Source: Marinilabilia rubra
GTDB lineage: Bacteria; Bacteroidota; Bacteroidia; Bacteroidales; Marinilabiliaceae
Direction of reading: 5' to 3'
DNA length: 64,000 bases
Assembly: GCF_003121985.1 (NCBI RefSeq)
Contig: NZ_QEWP01000008.1
Coordinates: 186,001 to 250,000 of the forward strand
Part shown: piece by piece, positions 45,212 through 54,078 of the stretch
Position numbering within the stretch: the first letter of the stretch is position 1
How the letters are laid out: every line of letters begins with the position of its first letter
Program-made: the position numbers and the translations under genes
The notes under the pieces: generated by a model
Database searches by the model: none
What the model saw: the letters and a program-made list of their open reading frames with translations, nothing else
Told to the model about the DNA's origin: nothing

Positions 45212-46287
45212 CTGTTTATCTTGCTCTTAAGCGTGAGCCACCGAATCAGAGGTTCATTTGAGTTTGTGAGCGTTTTAATTTGAGCTTCTCTTTTGATTTT
45301 TCGTTTTGGCGAGGGATCGTAAAAAGTTTTCAGAAAAATGTATCGCACAGTATTTGCCAATATCTTCAGATCCATTAAGAAGGTGGGATTGTTGAGATAA
45401 ACAATGTCATAATAGAGGCGATCTGTCATCTCCGTTACCGAACTTGCATAGCCATATTTAATCATTCCCAGAGACGTTAATCCAGGCTTCTCCTGGTAAA
45501 TAATTTTGTAATATGGAATCTTGTTGGTTAAGAGTTCTGCAAAGTGGGGTCTTTCAGGTCTTGGACCAACCAGGGCCATGTCTCCCTTCAGAATATTCCA
45601 AAATTGGGGTAGTTCATCCATATGCCAGTATCTTAGTATCTTCCCTGCAGTAGTAATTCTTTTGTCACTGTCAGACGATAGTTGAGGTCCCCTTGCTTCT
45701 GCCGAAAGATACATTGTTCTGAATTTATATAGGTAAAAGGGTTTTGCATACAATCCTAACCGTTTTTGTTTGTAAAATATTGGGCCTTTAGAAGTAGCTT
45801 TTATGAAAATTGCCATAAACGGGAAGACAAGAGTTGTGATAAAAATTCCTGCCAGGGCAATTGCATAGTTGAAAATTGTTTTTAAGCTTTTATCAATAAG
45901 GCTTTTGTGATTGGAAAGAAGTCTGATGTGAGGGAGGTCGTTGCTTTTGTTAACTTGAATGAGGGATGAAAAAAGATCGAACTTCACCGGCACTAATTTT
46001 ATCGTTGCACGTGAAAGTCTGAGAGAAACAAGTAATTCCTGAGAAATTTCATTTCTTTCAGGAGATCCGACAATTAAAATCTGAGATGGAGGGTTTTTCA
46101 GGATCTCTGTATGGAAGTCAGTTGTGCCACCAAGCCTTGCGAAAGATTCCGGCAGTTCTTCTTTCCCAAAATACCCGTAGTTGCTGCAGTTAAGCGATTC
46201 AAGGTACTCTTCAATTCTTTCAAGGATTATTTTTGAGGGAGTTTTGAAAAACAAAAGAAATACGGTGGTTTTTTTTTTCTTTTTCAT
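45208..46287 (-). CDS. Bacterial sugar transferase (initiating glycosyltransferase)
   Basis: This 359-residue protein joins an N-terminal ~125-residue alpha/beta region (ILIVGSPERNEISQELLVSL; not clearly assignable) to a membrane segment (~140-162) and a C-terminal bacterial sugar transferase domain. The domain signatures are GPIFYKQKRLGLYAKPFYLYKFRTM, LRYWHMDELPQFWNILKGDMALVGPRPE and PGLTSLGMI. Such enzymes load the first sugar phosphate onto undecaprenyl phosphate for surface polysaccharide. No other polysaccharide genes lie nearby, so the polymer is unknown. The stop codon falls in the end of an inverted-repeat element, so the C-terminus may have been altered by its insertion. Confidence 0.85.
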   Translation of the reverse strand: MKKKKKTTVFLLFFKTPSKIILERIEEYLESLNCSNYGYFGKEELPESFARLGGTTDFHTEILKNPPSQILIVGSPERNEISQELLVSLRLSRATIKLVPVKFDLFSSLIQVNKSNDLPHIRLLSNHKSLIDKSLKTIFNYAIALAGIFITTLVFPFMAIFIKATSKGPIFYKQKRLGLYAKPFYLYKFRTMYLSAEARGPQLSSDSDKRITTAGKILRYWHMDELPQFWNILKGDMALVGPRPERPHFAELLTNKIPYYKIIYQEKPGLTSLGMIKYGYASSVTEMTDRLYYDIVYLNNPTFLMDLKILANTVRYIFLKTFYDPSPKRKIKREAQIKTLTNSNEPLIRWLTLKSKINS

Positions 46288-46490
46288 TGTTTTCCTGAAT
46301 GTGATTCCTATATTTTAAACTTTATTAGTTCTTGTAACAGTTTATCCTTGTGGTTATATACTTAAATATAACAGAAAAGGTTATTGCTGTCAAAGGTGTA
46401 TCTTTTATTCCTATACTATCTAAGTACGTATTATTTCTGATTTTGGTATTCAGCCAATCCGAAAAAGTTGCTTCGGGTTGAGACAAGGTT

Positions 46491-46522
46491 TTTGCTTTCC
46501 AGTTATGTTAATGCTATTTTTG
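46491..46522 (+). promoter_or_regulatory. Consensus promoter abutting the pcm start codon
   Basis: TTTG (46491-46494), a 20-nt spacer and TATTTTTG (46515-46522). The ATG is at 46528, so the predicted transcript start falls within one or two nucleotides of it. Confidence 0.75.
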
Positions 46523-46527
46523 CCTTT

Positions 46528-47178
46528 ATGGAATCAAATGACTCGTTTAGGCATAAAGGGTTACGTAATCGGCTTGTTCAGGAAATTCAAAAAAAAGGCA
46601 TTTCTGACCAGAAAGTTCTTCAGGCAATAGGAAAAGTTCCCAGACATCTTTTCATGGACAGCTCCTTTATTCAAATGGCCTATAAAGATCAGGCATTCCC
46701 TATTGGCCAGGGACAGACTATTTCACAGCCTTATACAGTGGCCATCCAAACCAGCTTATTGGAGGTTGAACCCGGTGATCGAATTATGGAAATAGGTACC
46801 GGATCAGGATATCAGGCAGCTGTTTTAGATGATATGGGGGCTTCTGTTTTCTCCATTGAGCGTCAAAAGCGATTGTTTCAAAAAACTTCCAGATTTCTTC
46901 CTTCCATAGGTTATAAAGATATACGTTTGTTTCTGGGAGATGGCAACGAAGGTCTGCCGGCTTTTGCCCCCTTTGATAAGATTATTGTTACAGCAGGCAT
47001 TTCTGATATTCCTGCAAGCCTGCTTGTTCAGTTAAAACCTGGTGGCTATATGGTAATTCCTCTCGGCGAGCGATCGCAAACAATGACCCGCATCAAGCGT
47101 TTAAATGAAGACGACTTTGAACAGGAAACTTTTGGTGAGTTCGCTTTTGTGCCTATGTTGAAAGGCATTGCAAAATAA
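46528..47178 (+). CDS. pcm: Protein-L-isoaspartate O-methyltransferase
   Basis: Pcm methylates isoaspartyl residues in damaged proteins using S-adenosylmethionine, starting their repair. The product is 216 residues from ATG 46528. It shows KVLQAIGKVPRHLF, the family signature YKDQAFPIGQGQTISQPYTVA, SAM-binding motif I RIMEIGTGSGYQAAVL and FDKIIVTAGISDIPASLL. A longer reading from 46468 would start inside the promoter and add residues foreign to the family. The metallo-hydrolase follows after 36 nt and is probably co-transcribed. Confidence 0.94.
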   Translation: MESNDSFRHKGLRNRLVQEIQKKGISDQKVLQAIGKVPRHLFMDSSFIQMAYKDQAFPIGQGQTISQPYTVAIQTSLLEVEPGDRIMEIGTGSGYQAAVLDDMGASVFSIERQKRLFQKTSRFLPSIGYKDIRLFLGDGNEGLPAFAPFDKIIVTAGISDIPASLLVQLKPGGYMVIPLGERSQTMTRIKRLNEDDFEQETFGEFAFVPMLKGIAK

Positions 47179-47214
47179 TATTTGAAAGAAAAACATCTAA
47201 AGAATATTGTGATT

Positions 47215-47856
47215 ATGATTTATGTAGAAAATCTCGTTTTTAATCCATTTCAGGAAAACACCTATATTGTCTATAATGATAAAAAGGATTGTGCCATTGT
47301 TGATCCCGGGATGTTGTTTCCCCAGGAGGAGGAGATGCTGGTTGACCGGATTAACTCATTGGGTTTAACCCCAAAGCTTTTGTTACAAACACACCTTCAT
47401 GTGGATCATGTTCTTGGAGCAGCCTTTGTCGCCAAAACATGGGGCATTTTACCGATGGCCCATGAAGGAGATGATTTTTTAGTTGGACAGGCAAAAAATA
47501 TGGCAGCCGGCTTTGGAATGGACTTAAAAGAAAATCCACCTGCACCTGATAAGCATTTACGAGAAGGTGACATTATTGAGTTGGGAGAGGTTAAGTTTGA
47601 AGTGATTCATCTTCCGGGGCATTCCCCTGGAGGTATTGCCTTTTATGCCAAAGATGAAAAAGTACTCCTGGTTGGCGATGTTTTGTTTAAAGGAAGTGTT
47701 GGCCGATCAGATTTACCCGGTGGTAATCAGCATGAATTAATTGATGCTATACAAACAAAACTATTGGTTTTGCCCGAGGATGTTAAGGTTTATTCAGGGC
47801 ATGGACCGGTAACGACTATTGGAGAGGAGAAAAGAACCAATCCTTTTTTGCAGTAA
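47215..47856 (+). CDS. MBL-fold metallo-hydrolase (glyoxalase II-like)
   Basis: This 213-residue metallo-beta-lactamase-fold hydrolase has a cytoplasmic location. It carries the HxHxDH motif in QTHLHVDHVLG (~60-70), the second metal-site His in VIHLPGHSPGG (~140), the bridging Asp in VLLVGDVLF and the final His in VYSGHGPVT. The length and the start YVENLVFNPFQENTYIV match glyoxalase II-like proteins of Bacteroidota, whose substrate is not established. ATG 47215 was preferred to TTG 47182 because it matches that N-terminus. Downstream of pcm, probably the same transcript. Confidence 0.9.
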   Translation: MIYVENLVFNPFQENTYIVYNDKKDCAIVDPGMLFPQEEEMLVDRINSLGLTPKLLLQTHLHVDHVLGAAFVAKTWGILPMAHEGDDFLVGQAKNMAAGFGMDLKENPPAPDKHLREGDIIELGEVKFEVIHLPGHSPGGIAFYAKDEKVLLVGDVLFKGSVGRSDLPGGNQHELIDAIQTKLLVLPEDVKVYSGHGPVTTIGEEKRTNPFLQ

Positions 47857-47971
47857 GATAAATTGTTCCTCAGGTTTTGATAAAAATCATTGGACCGTAT
47901 TCTATAAAATTAGTTCTTTTGGTACATCTTAAGTTGAGCGGTTGGAATTAAATAAACAAACGCTTTTCTTA

Positions 47972-47987
47972 TCCCGAAACATCGGGA
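47972..47987. repeat. 16-nt palindrome TCCCGA-AACA-TCGGGA
   Basis: One of six dispersed intergenic palindromes of the same form. It lies in the 262-nt spacer before gcvP, which otherwise shows no riboswitch-like structure. Confidence 0.6.
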
Positions 47988-48118
47988 CGAAATAGATAAT
48001 TTTAGTTTTTCATCTTTGATACAAGGAGAAAATCTTACATTTTTTTGATCGATTGTATTAGGATCGGTCAAGCAGGGTGATACTTATTAATGTTTTTTTA
48101 TTATCCAACTATTACGAT

Positions 48119-50989
48119 ATGAGTCAATTTGCAGACCGGCACATTGGTCCGTGTGCCACCGAGGTGGATCTGATGCTTGAAAAGATTGGTGCTACATCTC
48201 TTGATGATCTTATTTACCAGGCTGTTCCTGATGGTATCAGACTAAAGGAAGAGTTGAATCTTTCTCCGGCCCTTTCGGAGCAGGAATACATGCAGAGAAT
48301 AAGGGGCATAGCCTCCAAGAACAAAGTGTTTAAGACTTATATCGGGATGGGGTATTATGATACCATAAGTCCTTCAGTCATTATCCGAAATGTTCTGGAG
48401 AATCCTGTATGGTATACCTCCTACACTCCTTATCAGGCCGAAATTTCTCAAGGCCGATTGGAAGCTTTGTTGAATTTTCAAACAATGGTTTCCGAACTTA
48501 CAGGTATGGCACTGGCCAATGCATCCCTTTTGGATGAGGCCACTGCTGCCGCTGAAGCCATGATTATGATGTTCAATACCCGAAGCAGAAGTCAGGCGAA
48601 AGCGGGGGTCAACACTTGTTTTGTAGATGCTGTCGTCTGGCCGCAAACAAAAACTGTTCTGGAGACTCGTGCCACTCCGTTGGGTATTAATCTTGAATTT
48701 GGAGAAGCTGGCAAAGATTCTTTTGATTCTGAAAAGCATTTTGGTGCCATTGTGCAATTTCCTGATGCAAACGGGGAGATTCGGGACTTTAGTGCCTTTG
48801 CAGGTGAGGTCCACAATGCAGGTGGAAAATTAGCTGTTGGCGCTGATCTGCTGTCGCTTTCAATAATTTCACCTCCCGGAGAATGGGGGGCAGATATTGT
48901 CTTCGGGTCCTCGCAAAGATTTGGCGTTCCCCTTTACTATGGAGGACCACATGCCGCTTTCTTTGCAGCAGGAGAGGAGTTTAAAAGACATATGCCGGGA
49001 CGTATTATCGGTGTTTCAAAAGATGCCACCGGAAAACCGGCTTTAAGAATGGCACTTCAGACGCGTGAACAGCATATAAAAAGAGAAAGGGCGACCTCAA
49101 ATATTTGTACAGCCCAGGCCTTATTGGCAACTATGGCCGGTTTTTATGGAGTATGGCATGGGGCTGACGGACTTAAAGAGATTGCTTCTAAAATTCACGG
49201 ATTGGCCACTCGTTTAAATGAGGCTCTTGATAGTAAAGGATTCAAAGCTCTCAATAAAACATATTTCGACACTTTGCGATTTAAGCTTCCGGAATCGATA
49301 GTAGTTGACGAATTGAGGGCGATGATGTTGGAGAAGGGTATTAATCTTCGGTATTTTGAAGACTCAACCCTGATCGGAATCAGTATCGATGAAACCACTT
49401 CTGAAGAAGATGTTCAGGATTTAATAGATATTTTGCTGCATGTTGCTGATCAAACAAGTGTCAACATTCATGATATAAAAGGGAACGAAGGTATTCCTGC
49501 GGAAATGAAGCGGAAATCTAAGTTTATGGAACAGGAGGTTTTTAACAACTGCCGTTCCGAAACGGAGATGATGCGCTACATCAAGCGTCTGGAGCGCAAA
49601 GATATATCTCTTGCCCACTCAATGATTTCATTGGGTTCATGCACGATGAAACTTAATGCCGCATCAGAGTTGTTTTCGCTTACATGGCCTGAATTTACCT
49701 CTATCCATCCATTTGTTCCGGTTGACCAGGCAAGAGGTTATCATGAAATGATGGATGAACTAAGGGCAGATCTTGCCGAAATTACAGGATTGGCAGATGT
49801 CAGCCTTCAGCCTAATTCAGGAGCTGCGGGAGAGTATGCAGGGTTGATGGTTATTCGTACATACCACCAAAGCAGAAATGAAGGCCATCGAAATGTTGCC
49901 CTGATTCCCTCTTCGGCTCATGGAACCAATCCGGCAAGTGCTGTAATGGCGGGGATGAAGGTCGTTGTCGTAAAGTGTGATGAGATGGGTAATATTGACA
50001 TGAATGATCTTCGTGAGAAAGCTGAAAAGCATAGTAAAGAGCTTTCCTGCATTATGGTTACCTATCCTTCTACTCATGGTGTTTTTGAATCATCCATAAA
50101 GGAGTTGTGCAATGTTATTCATCACCATGGTGGCCAGGTTTACATGGATGGTGCCAATATGAATGCTCAGGTAGGTATTACCAGTCCCGGACTTATTGGT
50201 GCTGATGTTTGCCATCTTAATCTTCATAAAACTTTTTCCATCCCTCACGGTGGCGGAGGGCCGGGTGTCGGGCCTATTGCTGTGGCATCGCATCTTGCAG
50301 TATTCCTGCCCGGACATGCCGTGATTGATAATATGCGTGATGGTATTTCTGCCGTCGCAGCTGCTCCCTGGGGTAGTCCCGGTGTTCTGCCTATTACTTA
50401 TGGCTACATAAAAATGATGGGTGCAGGGGGCTTGAAGAAAGCCACTCAGGTTGCTATCCTGAACGCTAATTACCTGGCCGTTGAGCTCAAGGATGATTAT
50501 GGTATTTTATATACCGGAGAGAGTGGACGTGTAGGCCACGAGATGATTCTTGAATGCCGGAAACTTAAAGCCGCTACCGGAATTAGTGAAATAGATATTG
50601 CCAAGCGTTTGATCGATTATGGTTATCATGCACCAACAGTGTCTTTCCCGGTTCATGGAACTTTGATGATTGAGCCTACGGAAAGTGAATCTAAAGAGGA
50701 GATGGATCGTTTTTTAGATGCATTGAAGGCTATTTATGCCGAAATAAAAGAGGTGGAAGCAGGTATTGCTGATAAAGCTGATAATGTGTTGAAAAATGCT
50801 CCCCATCCGGATTATGTTGTTGTTACGGATGCCTGGGAACGCCCTTATGGCCGGGAGAAAGCAGCATTCCCTTTAGCCTGGGTGCGCGAAAATAAATTTT
50901 GGCCTGCCATTGCTCGGGTAGATGATGCATATGGCGATCGAAATTTAGTTTGCACCTGCGAACCGCTTGAAAATTATCAGGATAATTAA
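48119..50989 (+). CDS. gcvP: Glycine dehydrogenase (decarboxylating), P-protein
   Basis: GcvP is the PLP-dependent P-protein of the glycine cleavage system, releasing CO2 from glycine and passing aminomethyl to the H-protein. It is a single-chain form of 956 residues. It begins FADRHIGPCATEVDLML, has IGMGYYDTISPSVIIRN, TPYQAEISQGRLEALLNFQT, the second-half SLGSCTMKLNAASE, and the PLP lysine Lys704 in HLNLHKTFSIPHGGGGPG. ATG 48119 was chosen over 48077 on family grounds. gcvT and gcvH are not adjacent, so the system is dispersed. A strong terminator follows. Confidence 0.96.
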   Translation: MSQFADRHIGPCATEVDLMLEKIGATSLDDLIYQAVPDGIRLKEELNLSPALSEQEYMQRIRGIASKNKVFKTYIGMGYYDTISPSVIIRNVLENPVWYTSYTPYQAEISQGRLEALLNFQTMVSELTGMALANASLLDEATAAAEAMIMMFNTRSRSQAKAGVNTCFVDAVVWPQTKTVLETRATPLGINLEFGEAGKDSFDSEKHFGAIVQFPDANGEIRDFSAFAGEVHNAGGKLAVGADLLSLSIISPPGEWGADIVFGSSQRFGVPLYYGGPHAAFFAAGEEFKRHMPGRIIGVSKDATGKPALRMALQTREQHIKRERATSNICTAQALLATMAGFYGVWHGADGLKEIASKIHGLATRLNEALDSKGFKALNKTYFDTLRFKLPESIVVDELRAMMLEKGINLRYFEDSTLIGISIDETTSEEDVQDLIDILLHVADQTSVNIHDIKGNEGIPAEMKRKSKFMEQEVFNNCRSETEMMRYIKRLERKDISLAHSMISLGSCTMKLNAASELFSLTWPEFTSIHPFVPVDQARGYHEMMDELRADLAEITGLADVSLQPNSGAAGEYAGLMVIRTYHQSRNEGHRNVALIPSSAHGTNPASAVMAGMKVVVVKCDEMGNIDMNDLREKAEKHSKELSCIMVTYPSTHGVFESSIKELCNVIHHHGGQVYMDGANMNAQVGITSPGLIGADVCHLNLHKTFSIPHGGGGPGVGPIAVASHLAVFLPGHAVIDNMRDGISAVAAAPWGSPGVLPITYGYIKMMGAGGLKKATQVAILNANYLAVELKDDYGILYTGESGRVGHEMILECRKLKAATGISEIDIAKRLIDYGYHAPTVSFPVHGTLMIEPTESESKEEMDRFLDALKAIYAEIKEVEAGIADKADNVLKNAPHPDYVVVTDAWERPYGREKAAFPLAWVRENKFWPAIARVDDAYGDRNLVCTCEPLENYQDN

Positions 50990-50994
50990 AATAT

Positions 50995-51036
50995 AAAAAA
51001 GCCCGGGGCTCATTTTCAGTTCCGGGCTTTTTTTTG
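50995..51036. terminator. Bidirectional terminator of gcvP and the ankyrin gene
   Basis: AAAAAAGCCCGG pairs with CCGGGCTTTTTT around a loop of about 16 nt, with eight T on the plus side and an A tract (T tract on the minus strand) on the other. Confidence 0.88.
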
Positions 51037-51059
51037 TGATTAAAATTTCCTGTAAAGGC

Positions 51060-51653
51060 TTATTTCAATAATTCGGCAATGGCGGTATGGCCATTTTGAC
51101 TGGCAAAAGCAGCAGCATTATCTCCGTCAATGTCTGTAAGGCTTTTGTCAGCACCGTGTTTGATCAATACTTTTACAACTTCCGTATTCCCCTCGGCAGC
51201 TGCATACATCAGTGGGGTAAAATGCTCAATACTGTCGATGGCGTTGATATCACTTCCTTTTTCGAGTAAGGATTCAACGGTTGTGGGATATGGGCCTGAA
51301 GCTGCAAAGTGAAGCGGTGTTAAACCCTTTTGATCAGATATGTTTATTGAGGCTCCTTTTTCTATTAATAATTTTACAGCATCGGTATGACCATTAAAAG
51401 CAGCCAGCATCAATGGGGTGTGTCCATCACCGTTAAGTAAATCTGCCTCAGTGTTCGAATTTAAACTTTTCTCTAATGCTTCAACGTTTCCTTCAAACGC
51501 AGCCTGGTGGATGGGGACACCCGGATCAGGCTGAGAGTTTTGTGTTGGTTCTGTTTTGCTTTCTTGTTGTGGCTTCTTTTGGTCAGAGCTGGTTTTACAG
51601 GACCATAAAGCAATGGTTAAACCCAGAGTAAGTGCCAGAATCGTTTTTGTCAT
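51060..51653 (-). CDS. Ankyrin-repeat lipoprotein
   Basis: This 197-residue lipoprotein has its lipobox at LWSC (Cys19). A Ser/Gln/Pro-rich linker (~20-47) is followed by four to five ankyrin repeats from ~48 to the C-terminus. Clear units are GDGHTPLMLAAFNGHTDAVKLLIEKGA, shown here as GDGHTPLMLAAFNGH plus LLIEKGA, then KGLTPLHFAAS and HFTPLMYAAAEGNTEVVKVL. It is probably anchored in the periplasm or at the surface and mediates protein binding; the partner is unknown. A minus-strand TAGTTTTG box lies 37 nt upstream. Confidence 0.88.
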   Translation of the reverse strand: MTKTILALTLGLTIALWSCKTSSDQKKPQQESKTEPTQNSQPDPGVPIHQAAFEGNVEALEKSLNSNTEADLLNGDGHTPLMLAAFNGHTDAVKLLIEKGASINISDQKGLTPLHFAASGPYPTTVESLLEKGSDINAIDSIEHFTPLMYAAAEGNTEVVKVLIKHGADKSLTDIDGDNAAAFASQNGHTAIAELLK

Positions 51654-51689
51654 TTTGATTATCCTTATTGTGTTTTAATTTATAAACGT

Positions 51690-51697
51690 CAAAACTA
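51690..51697 (-). promoter_or_regulatory. -7 box of the ankyrin gene (minus strand)
   Basis: On the minus strand this reads TAGTTTTG (TAnnTTTG). The -33 region shows TTTC in place of TTTG at about the right spacing. Confidence 0.5.
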
Positions 51698-51814
51698 ATG
51701 TATTATTGATCCATTTGAAAGAAAAACGGATAATGCTTTTACAAAATTATATTCGTCTAAAATTACTGTTAACGGTCGGCGAATTCTGATTTCTAAATGG
51801 TTTTGGCCCGTGTT

Positions 51815-51830
51815 TCCCGAATAAGCGGGA
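51815..51830. repeat. 16-nt palindrome TCCCGA-ATAA-GCGGGA
   Basis: A member of the dispersed palindrome set, in the GCGGGA subtype also seen at 55184. Confidence 0.55.
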
Positions 51831-52197
51831 CTTTTTAGGAGGAAAGCAAAACATCTGTTAACTTAAAAAAAGTAAATGCTCACGGTTTTTTGTTGTTTTG
51901 AGAGAATGCTTTTCTACTTAAAAATTTAAAATCACCAGCCTTGTGAATGGTTTTGTGACACTTGTTGCTTTTTAACAAAAAAATGTTTCCACTGCAAGTA
52001 ATGAACTGCTGTTTTAATATTTTATTACCATGTTTGGTGAAAAAGGGGTGGTATTGTCAAAAATGCTTTCGTGATCCCAATTAGTCTGTCAAAAATTAAT
52101 TGTATGTGAAATAAATATAGTTAAATGTTTATTCGATGCTCCAAAAATAGGGGTATGGTTAAGAATTTGTAAAATAAAGGACTTTTTTATCGTAAAA

Positions 52198-52229
52198 TTT
52201 GGTGACTGCTTCAAACCGGTTTATGTTTG
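52198..52229 (+). promoter_or_regulatory. Consensus promoter of the secreted two-repeat protein
   Basis: TTTG (52198-52201), a 20-nt spacer and TATGTTTG (52222-52229), a full consensus match. The leader would be ~53 nt. Confidence 0.75.
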
Positions 52230-52286
52230 CAGTGTGTTCTTACAAAAAGGCACAAGAACTAAAGTTTTACTTAAAAATTTTCAACT

Positions 52287-52898
52287 ATGAAAGCAAAAAA
52301 GTTTTTATCAGTAGTAGCACTATCCGTGCTAATGGTTGCAGGAGTTTCTTCAGCTTTTGCCAAAGGGAAAATTACTGTTTATCCTTATTTGGATACTAAC
52401 TATGCATTAGTATCTGCGTTGAACGAAGAATTAGTTGATTTCTCTGTCGAGATTAAAGCAACAAATGGTGACCTGGTTTATTCGAGTGGAAAAGTAGGTA
52501 GCAGTGCTCATTTCAATAAGTTGTTTGACTTTTCAGAGCTGAGTGACGGAAAGTACATAGCTGTATTGAAAAGCGGAAACAAAACTTTTCTTGAAGATGA
52601 GTTTGTGGTTTCAGGCGGAAAACTGAAAAGCAAAAAAGCTGTTTCTGAAAAAGATGAAGAATTAGCAGCCAAAGTATGGACAAAAAGCGATTTTCTTTTT
52701 GTGAGTTATTTGAACAGGTCTTATGAAAACTATAAGTTGAAATTGAAAGACGAAAGCGGGAATGTCTTGTTCGAATCCTCATTGCCTAAAAAACTGACTT
52801 ATTCCGGAAAATTTGATGTTTCAACGTTGCCTTCCGGTAAGTATTATGTAAGTTTAGTTTCAGGAAAAAATGTGAGTAGTTATGCAATCAGAAAGTAA
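52287..52898 (+). CDS. Secreted protein with two tandem beta-sandwich repeats, function unknown
   Basis: This 203-residue protein has a signal peptide ending VSSAFA (~25). The mature part is two similar ~80-residue units. Each runs from a V-x-P/T-K opening through a short strand set to a closing F(D)xSxLxxGKY: FDFSELSDGKYIAVLKSGN in the first and FDVSTLPSGKYYVSLVSGK in the second. The second unit resembles the C-terminal sandwich of T9SS sorting domains, with which it shares the L-x-x-G-x-Y-x-V/L pattern. A consensus promoter and strong terminator suggest high expression. I do not recognise a function. Confidence 0.75.
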   Translation: MKAKKFLSVVALSVLMVAGVSSAFAKGKITVYPYLDTNYALVSALNEELVDFSVEIKATNGDLVYSSGKVGSSAHFNKLFDFSELSDGKYIAVLKSGNKTFLEDEFVVSGGKLKSKKAVSEKDEELAAKVWTKSDFLFVSYLNRSYENYKLKLKDESGNVLFESSLPKKLTYSGKFDVSTLPSGKYYVSLVSGKNVSSYAIRK

Positions 52899-52951
52899 TC
52901 AACAGGACGACCATCAATCCCACCAACAGCTGAATGGCTGTGTTCTTTACC

Positions 52952-52990
52952 CGGGTGTATCTTCAGAGTTTAAGATGCACCCGTTATTTT
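52952..52990 (+). terminator. Terminator of the secreted-protein gene
   Basis: CGGGTGTATCTT pairs with AAGATGCACCCG (12 bp, one mismatch/G-T) around CAGAGTTT and is followed by TTATTTTTTA. Confidence 0.82.
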
Positions 52991-53069
52991 TTATAAGCGT
53001 TGCTGCGTTCAATGTTGACTTCCCAAAACTCCAAACTCTCAACTTAGAACCCAGAGTTCTTATACCCGA

Positions 53070-54047
53070 CTACCCCCTTTCGATCGCATCTTCAATAATA
53101 TCTGTTATAACTTCCTGCATAGTCATACCAAGTGCTTCCACCTGTTGGGGGATAAAGCTCGTGGGGGTCATGCCGGGGGTTGTGTTTACCTCCAGCATAA
53201 ATATCTTCTTGTCGGTAATGATGTAATCGACCCTCACAATGCCTTTGCAGTTCAGGATGTCATAGATTAGTGAGGTTATTTTCTGAATCTTTTCTGTTAA
53301 TTCGTCTGAGATCCTGGCAGGTGTTATTTCTATGGCTTTTTCAGCATTGTATTTGGCCTCAAAATCGAAGAATTCATTTTTGCTTATGACTTCTGTTAAT
53401 GGCATTACAACTTCTTTCTCTGTGGTTTTGTAAATGCCACAGGTTACCTCTGTGCCTTCCATCAGGCCTTCAACCAATGCTTCGTTGCTTTCTTCAAAAG
53501 CTTTATCAAAGGCCGGGGCTAACTCTTCAGGGGTTTTTACTTTAGAAATTCCAAAGCTGGACCCGCCTGCATTGGGTTTTACAAAACAAGGTATGCCAAT
53601 TCTTCCAATAATGTCTTCGGAGTTGTACTCACGGCCTTTTCTAAGAAGTATAGAATCAGCAACAGCCACCCCAAAACCTTTAAGATAGGTATTGCAGGTA
53701 AATTTGTTAAAGGTAAGGGCTGCAGGAAGTACATCGCTGGTTGTGTGGGGAATGCCCAGCATTTTTAAATAGCCCTGAAGCAATCCGTCCTCTCCGGGTG
53801 TGCCATGAATTGTAATGTAGAGACAATCAAAGTTGATTCTTTCTCCATCCTGAATGAATGTGAAATCGTTTTTATCTATTGGTATTTCCTGATCGTCATA
53901 GGTTACAACCCATTTTTTGTCTGTGATAAGAACTGAAAAAACATTGTATCTGGATGGATCGATGAAGGAGCGAATGCCTTCAGCACTTTTTCGGCTAACG
54001 ACTAGTTCTGAAGAGTAGCCTCCGTATATGATTCCTACGTTCTTCAT
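53070..54047 (-). CDS. ddl: D-alanine-D-alanine ligase
   Basis: Ddl joins two D-alanines with ATP for peptidoglycan synthesis. The product is 325 residues with an ATP-grasp fold: NVGIIYGGYSSELVVSRKSA at the N-terminus, YITIHGTPGEDGLLQGYL (~77-94), CFVKPNAGGSSFGISKV (~153-169), VRVDYIITDKKIFMLEVNTTPGMTPTS-type metal site (LEVNTTPGMT, ~288-297) and a basic/acidic tail. It is the last gene of the leftward group PASTA-rluD-ddl, a frequent arrangement in Bacteroidota; the gap to rluD is 31 nt. Confidence 0.95.
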   Translation of the reverse strand: MKNVGIIYGGYSSELVVSRKSAEGIRSFIDPSRYNVFSVLITDKKWVVTYDDQEIPIDKNDFTFIQDGERINFDCLYITIHGTPGEDGLLQGYLKMLGIPHTTSDVLPAALTFNKFTCNTYLKGFGVAVADSILLRKGREYNSEDIIGRIGIPCFVKPNAGGSSFGISKVKTPEELAPAFDKAFEESNEALVEGLMEGTEVTCGIYKTTEKEVVMPLTEVISKNEFFDFEAKYNAEKAIEITPARISDELTEKIQKITSLIYDILNCKGIVRVDYIITDKKIFMLEVNTTPGMTPTSFIPQQVEALGMTMQEVITDIIEDAIERG

Positions 54048-54078
54048 GCTTTGGGGGTTTTATTGCCCTGATTTTGAA

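Larger units (their letters stand above)
51654..52286. other. Intergenic region between divergent ankyrin and secreted-protein genes
   Basis: This 633-nt AT-rich stretch contains a promoter for each flanking gene and one 16-nt palindrome (51815-51830). The middle (51850-52150) shows nothing I recognise, though it is long for a simple divergent promoter region. Confidence 0.6.

Noticed and set aside
47857-48118. Possible glycine riboswitch before gcvP
   Set aside because: No tandem glycine-aptamer pattern could be traced; only a 16-nt palindrome was found. A covariance search would be decisive.
52760-52785. String TTCGAATCC resembling a tRNA T-loop
   Set aside because: It lies inside a coding region and no acceptor or anticodon stem can be folded around it.
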